Assembly: GCA_003520965.1 (NCBI GenBank)
Contig: DOTU01000358.1
Location: 8,540-14,174 of the forward strand
Source: Candidatus Zixiibacteriota bacterium
GTDB taxonomy: Bacteria; Zixibacteria; MSB-5A5; UBA10806
Direction: 5' to 3'
DNA length: 5,635 bases
How positions within the stretch are numbered: the first letter of the stretch is position 1; the number at the start of each line of letters is the position of its first letter. Positions 3,600 through 5,635 of this stretch are shown here, piece by piece. The notes under the pieces are model-generated. The model was not told the origin of the DNA. It ran no database searches and saw nothing but the letters and a program-made list of their open reading frames with translations. The translations under genes were made by a program, and so were the position numbers.

Positions 3600-5635
3600 T
3601 TAAATATCACCTTCTTTTTTCTTACTGTCCGGTTTCGAGGAAGGCGATTTAATTTCAGTTGTCCAGGAAGAACCCTTTTGTTGATTTTTCAAGAATCCCA
3701 TCAAAGTAGCTAAGGCGCCATCCATAGCATTACCCCCACCCATGACAAGAGTTTCAGGGATGATTTTAACGCCGTTTTCTGCCAGGGCTGTAACGCTGTT
3801 AACGATGGCCGTGGGAATCTGGCCTAATGCGGAAACCTGACGTTCAAACGCCTCGGCTCTTGCGAGACCGACTGCCCTGACCTGAGCGCCCTGTGCGGTA
3901 CCGGTTTTCTCGATATAAGTAGCTTCACCGTCAGCCTCAGCCTTACGGGCGTTAGCTCTATTTCCTTTGATATCGATTTCGACTCGCGATTTAGCCAATT
4001 CGGATTGCATATCAGCGGTACCTTTGGTGTTTTCCATAAGGACGCGCTGCTCCTGCGATTCCCTCTGCTTCTTAAAGGTTTCGATTTGCTGATTGGCTAT
4101 TTCTCTCTGGGTCAAAACTGCTACCAGGGCTTCGGGAAGGATAACATCCTGAATGTACACTCCCTTTGTTTCCACCTGATATTCGGATAACTTCTGGCTG
4201 ATATGCTGGAAAGCCTCCTCTTGTACCATCTGACGGGTTTCGATGAATGAAACCGCGGGCATACTCTGAATCTTATCGCGGAAATGGTTGCCAACCGCTG
4301 CCTGGAGAACCTCGTTAACAAGATTTTGCATAGTGCCAACCATGGAAATCACACGCGGGGCTTTGGTATCGGGGACATGGATCTGAACTTGGAGATCAAT
4401 ATTGAAGATGAATCCCTCGCGGCTTTTTGCGGTAATCTGTTTGAGATTCCGGTCCAGATTATGGGCTTGCGATACAGCCTCGGCCCAGTTGAGTGTCAGG
4501 ATCGCAGTTGGAACGATCTCGGCAACATAGCAATGCGGATTGATCGGATATTTGCCGGTGCGGAGAGCTTCCTGCCAGATACCTCGCCGTCCGGGGCGGA
4601 CCAGCGAACCGAATTTGAACTCCGAGCCAGATGTATCGACGGTCGGCAATCCAACATACGATTTTATTACCGCCACCTGGCCCTGTTCAACGACAAGCAT
4701 CGACATTAACTCTACGGAGACCAGGAAGGGATTAAGTGTGTATGCGCCATAAAGCAGGGGATCATGCTGCAAGCCGATTTTGCCGCCGTTATCGAGAAAA
4801 GCCTGGAAATCCTGATAATTATTATGCAAAAAGTTCTTACTTCCTAATAATGCCTCCTGCAGTTGAAGATCCGATACACCCTTCTGGGTTTCAAGCTGTT
4901 CAACATCGTTGAATCCGCCGAGACGGCTAGCAATATCGCCATTTTCCAGAGGTTGCCCTTCAAATACAGTAACAATCCCAATTGTATCGATAATCCGCTG
5001 GTTATCGCCCAGCCTGTTGCTTTCGAGCTTTGGATCGACGTGATCCTTGTTCAACGGCACTCTGAGCGGCTCGATACGGGTCACCATTAGTTTTTCCGGC
5101 GCAAGCCCGAATGATGTAGAATTCAGCGCACCCTGATCGGACAGAACCTGATATTCCGGCGCAACCGGTATTCCATAGACCTTATCCTTGGTTATCACCA
5201 GGAAACCTACCGGATGGATGGGGGCTAGTGTACCGGGAGCCAGCACCGGACGTTGCACGCCTTTCTGGCCTCCGTTTTCTACGAATCCTCGCAGATTGGT
5301 AAAATCGCCGAACTCTTTTTTGTAAATGGCTGATTTGGCTCCGGTGGGCAACGGTTGTCCAACCTGAGCAATTACTACTCCAATCTCTCCAGCCGGTACC
5401 TGGACCCAGGGGAATCGTTGCACCTTAAACCAGACCCAGAATTTAAAACGTAAACCGGGCATGAGTAGATCGGCTTGATATCCGGGCTCGTTACTGAAAG
5501 CGATTGGGTTATCATTGGCGATTTTTTTGACCGAAAATCGTTTCATGACCAGGCCAACTTCCGTTGGCCCGATAGTTTTTATCGAAGGTAGGATGAAAAT
5601 GATGAGTATTAACGCTAAGAATACTACCACTCCCG
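3600..5635 (-). CDS. Large SPFH/Band 7 domain (flotillin-like) membrane protein, 5' end outside window
   Basis: At least 676 codons, ending at TAA (3602-3600). The frame is still open at the right edge. A GTG at 5630-5628 could start it, but it falls inside the hydrophobic segment, so the true start is probably a few codons outside. Numbering here is from that GTG. Layout: N-terminal membrane helix (1-15, VVFLALILIIFILP); a first Band 7-like region with IGPTEVGLVMKRF (20-32), VPAGEIGVVIAQVG (78-91), RPVLAPGTLAPIHP (127-140) and a variable stretch to about 305; a second Band 7-like start VEQGQVAVIKSYVGLP (314-329) with RPGRRGIW and TGKYPINPHCYV (358-369); the SPFH core (about 400-505); an Ala/Glu/Lys/Gln-rich coiled coil (about 505-600, IANQQIETFKKQRESQEQRV then ARKAEADGEA); a glycine-rich patch MGGGNAMDG; and a polar Lys/Ser tail. 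SPFH proteins oligomerise at membranes and organise microdomains or regulate proteases. The specific partner is unknown. It is transcribed towards recO and is not part of that operon. Confidence 0.9.
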   Translation of the reverse strand, partial: GVVVFLALILIIFILPSIKTIGPTEVGLVMKRFSVKKIANDNPIAFSNEPGYQADLLMPGLRFKFWVWFKVQRFPWVQVPAGEIGVVIAQVGQPLPTGAKSAIYKKEFGDFTNLRGFVENGGQKGVQRPVLAPGTLAPIHPVGFLVITKDKVYGIPVAPEYQVLSDQGALNSTSFGLAPEKLMVTRIEPLRVPLNKDHVDPKLESNRLGDNQRIIDTIGIVTVFEGQPLENGDIASRLGGFNDVEQLETQKGVSDLQLQEALLGSKNFLHNNYQDFQAFLDNGGKIGLQHDPLLYGAYTLNPFLVSVELMSMLVVEQGQVAVIKSYVGLPTVDTSGSEFKFGSLVRPGRRGIWQEALRTGKYPINPHCYVAEIVPTAILTLNWAEAVSQAHNLDRNLKQITAKSREGFIFNIDLQVQIHVPDTKAPRVISMVGTMQNLVNEVLQAAVGNHFRDKIQSMPAVSFIETRQMVQEEAFQHISQKLSEYQVETKGVYIQDVILPEALVAVLTQREIANQQIETFKKQRESQEQRVLMENTKGTADMQSELAKSRVEIDIKGNRANARKAEADGEATYIEKTGTAQGAQVRAVGLARAEAFERQVSALGQIPTAIVNSVTALAENGVKIIPETLVMGGGNAMDGALATLMGFLKNQQKGSSWTTEIKSPSSKPDSKKKEGDI

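Noticed and set aside
4284..4709. Plus-strand 141-codon frame inside the SPFH gene
   Set aside because: It is antisense to the conserved SPFH core, with no ribosome binding site or domain. The same applies to the shorter frames at 4005-4190, 4121-4339, 4540-4752 and 4863-5090.
5627..5635. CCACTCCCG at the right edge, identical to the right arm of the 115-190 repeat
   Set aside because: Only nine bases are shared and the sequence lies within the SPFH reading frame. Chance identity is plausible, and the window ends before a longer match could be tested.
1..5635. Defence system, CRISPR array, tRNA or transposase
   Set aside because: No regularly spaced repeats, no cloverleaf tRNA and no integrase or transposase motifs were seen. 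The recognisable genes are housekeeping or membrane functions.

Overview
The window is about 5.6 kb of bacterial chromosome with moderate GC content. It carries a conserved housekeeping cluster on the + strand, flanked by minus-strand genes on both sides. The core is eno (enolase), an FtsB/DivIC-type septum formation initiator and recO (recombination mediator). They lie head to tail with no gaps: the eno stop codon is followed directly by the next start codon, and the divisome gene overlaps recO by 41 nt. This is the signature of a single translationally coupled operon. A canonical AAGGAGG ribosome binding site in front of eno and an AT-rich promoter-like stretch upstream of it fit a transcript starting near position 990.

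Left flank (1-1026): this part is visibly more AT-rich and poor in recognisable genes. It holds the 5' end of an unidentified membrane protein running off the left edge on the minus strand (1-93) and, just upstream of it, a 164-codon minus-strand frame (106-600) with two hydrophobic segments and no recognisable family. The last ~28 codons of that frame are made of a GC-rich, branched inverted-repeat element (about 115-190). A 48-codon plus-strand frame (752-898) with a ribosome binding site and one predicted membrane helix is a candidate small protein. The rest of 601-1026 is the divergent intergenic region that holds the eno promoter candidate.

Right flank (3494-5635): a 106-nt gap between convergent genes contains a perfect 10-bp hairpin. 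It is followed by a large minus-strand gene for an SPFH/Band 7 (flotillin-like) membrane protein. That gene runs off the right edge, so its first codons are not in the window.

Organism: all recognisable genes are bacterial. The eno-divisome-recO order, the very large SPFH protein and the GC-rich intergenic palindromes suggest an uncultured or environmental lineage, perhaps of FCB or candidate-phylum type such as Zixibacteria. That placement is a low-confidence impression, not a sequence-based assignment. Functionally, the + strand operon links glycolysis (2-phosphoglycerate to phosphoenolpyruvate), septum assembly and RecF-pathway DNA repair. These roles are biochemically unrelated, so the cluster reads as growth-linked co-expression rather than a pathway. 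I see no CRISPR array, tRNA, rRNA, transposase or defence system. The less ordinary material is the two palindromic elements, the small ORF, a substituted zinc-ligand position in RecO and the duplicated Band 7-like segments in the SPFH protein.
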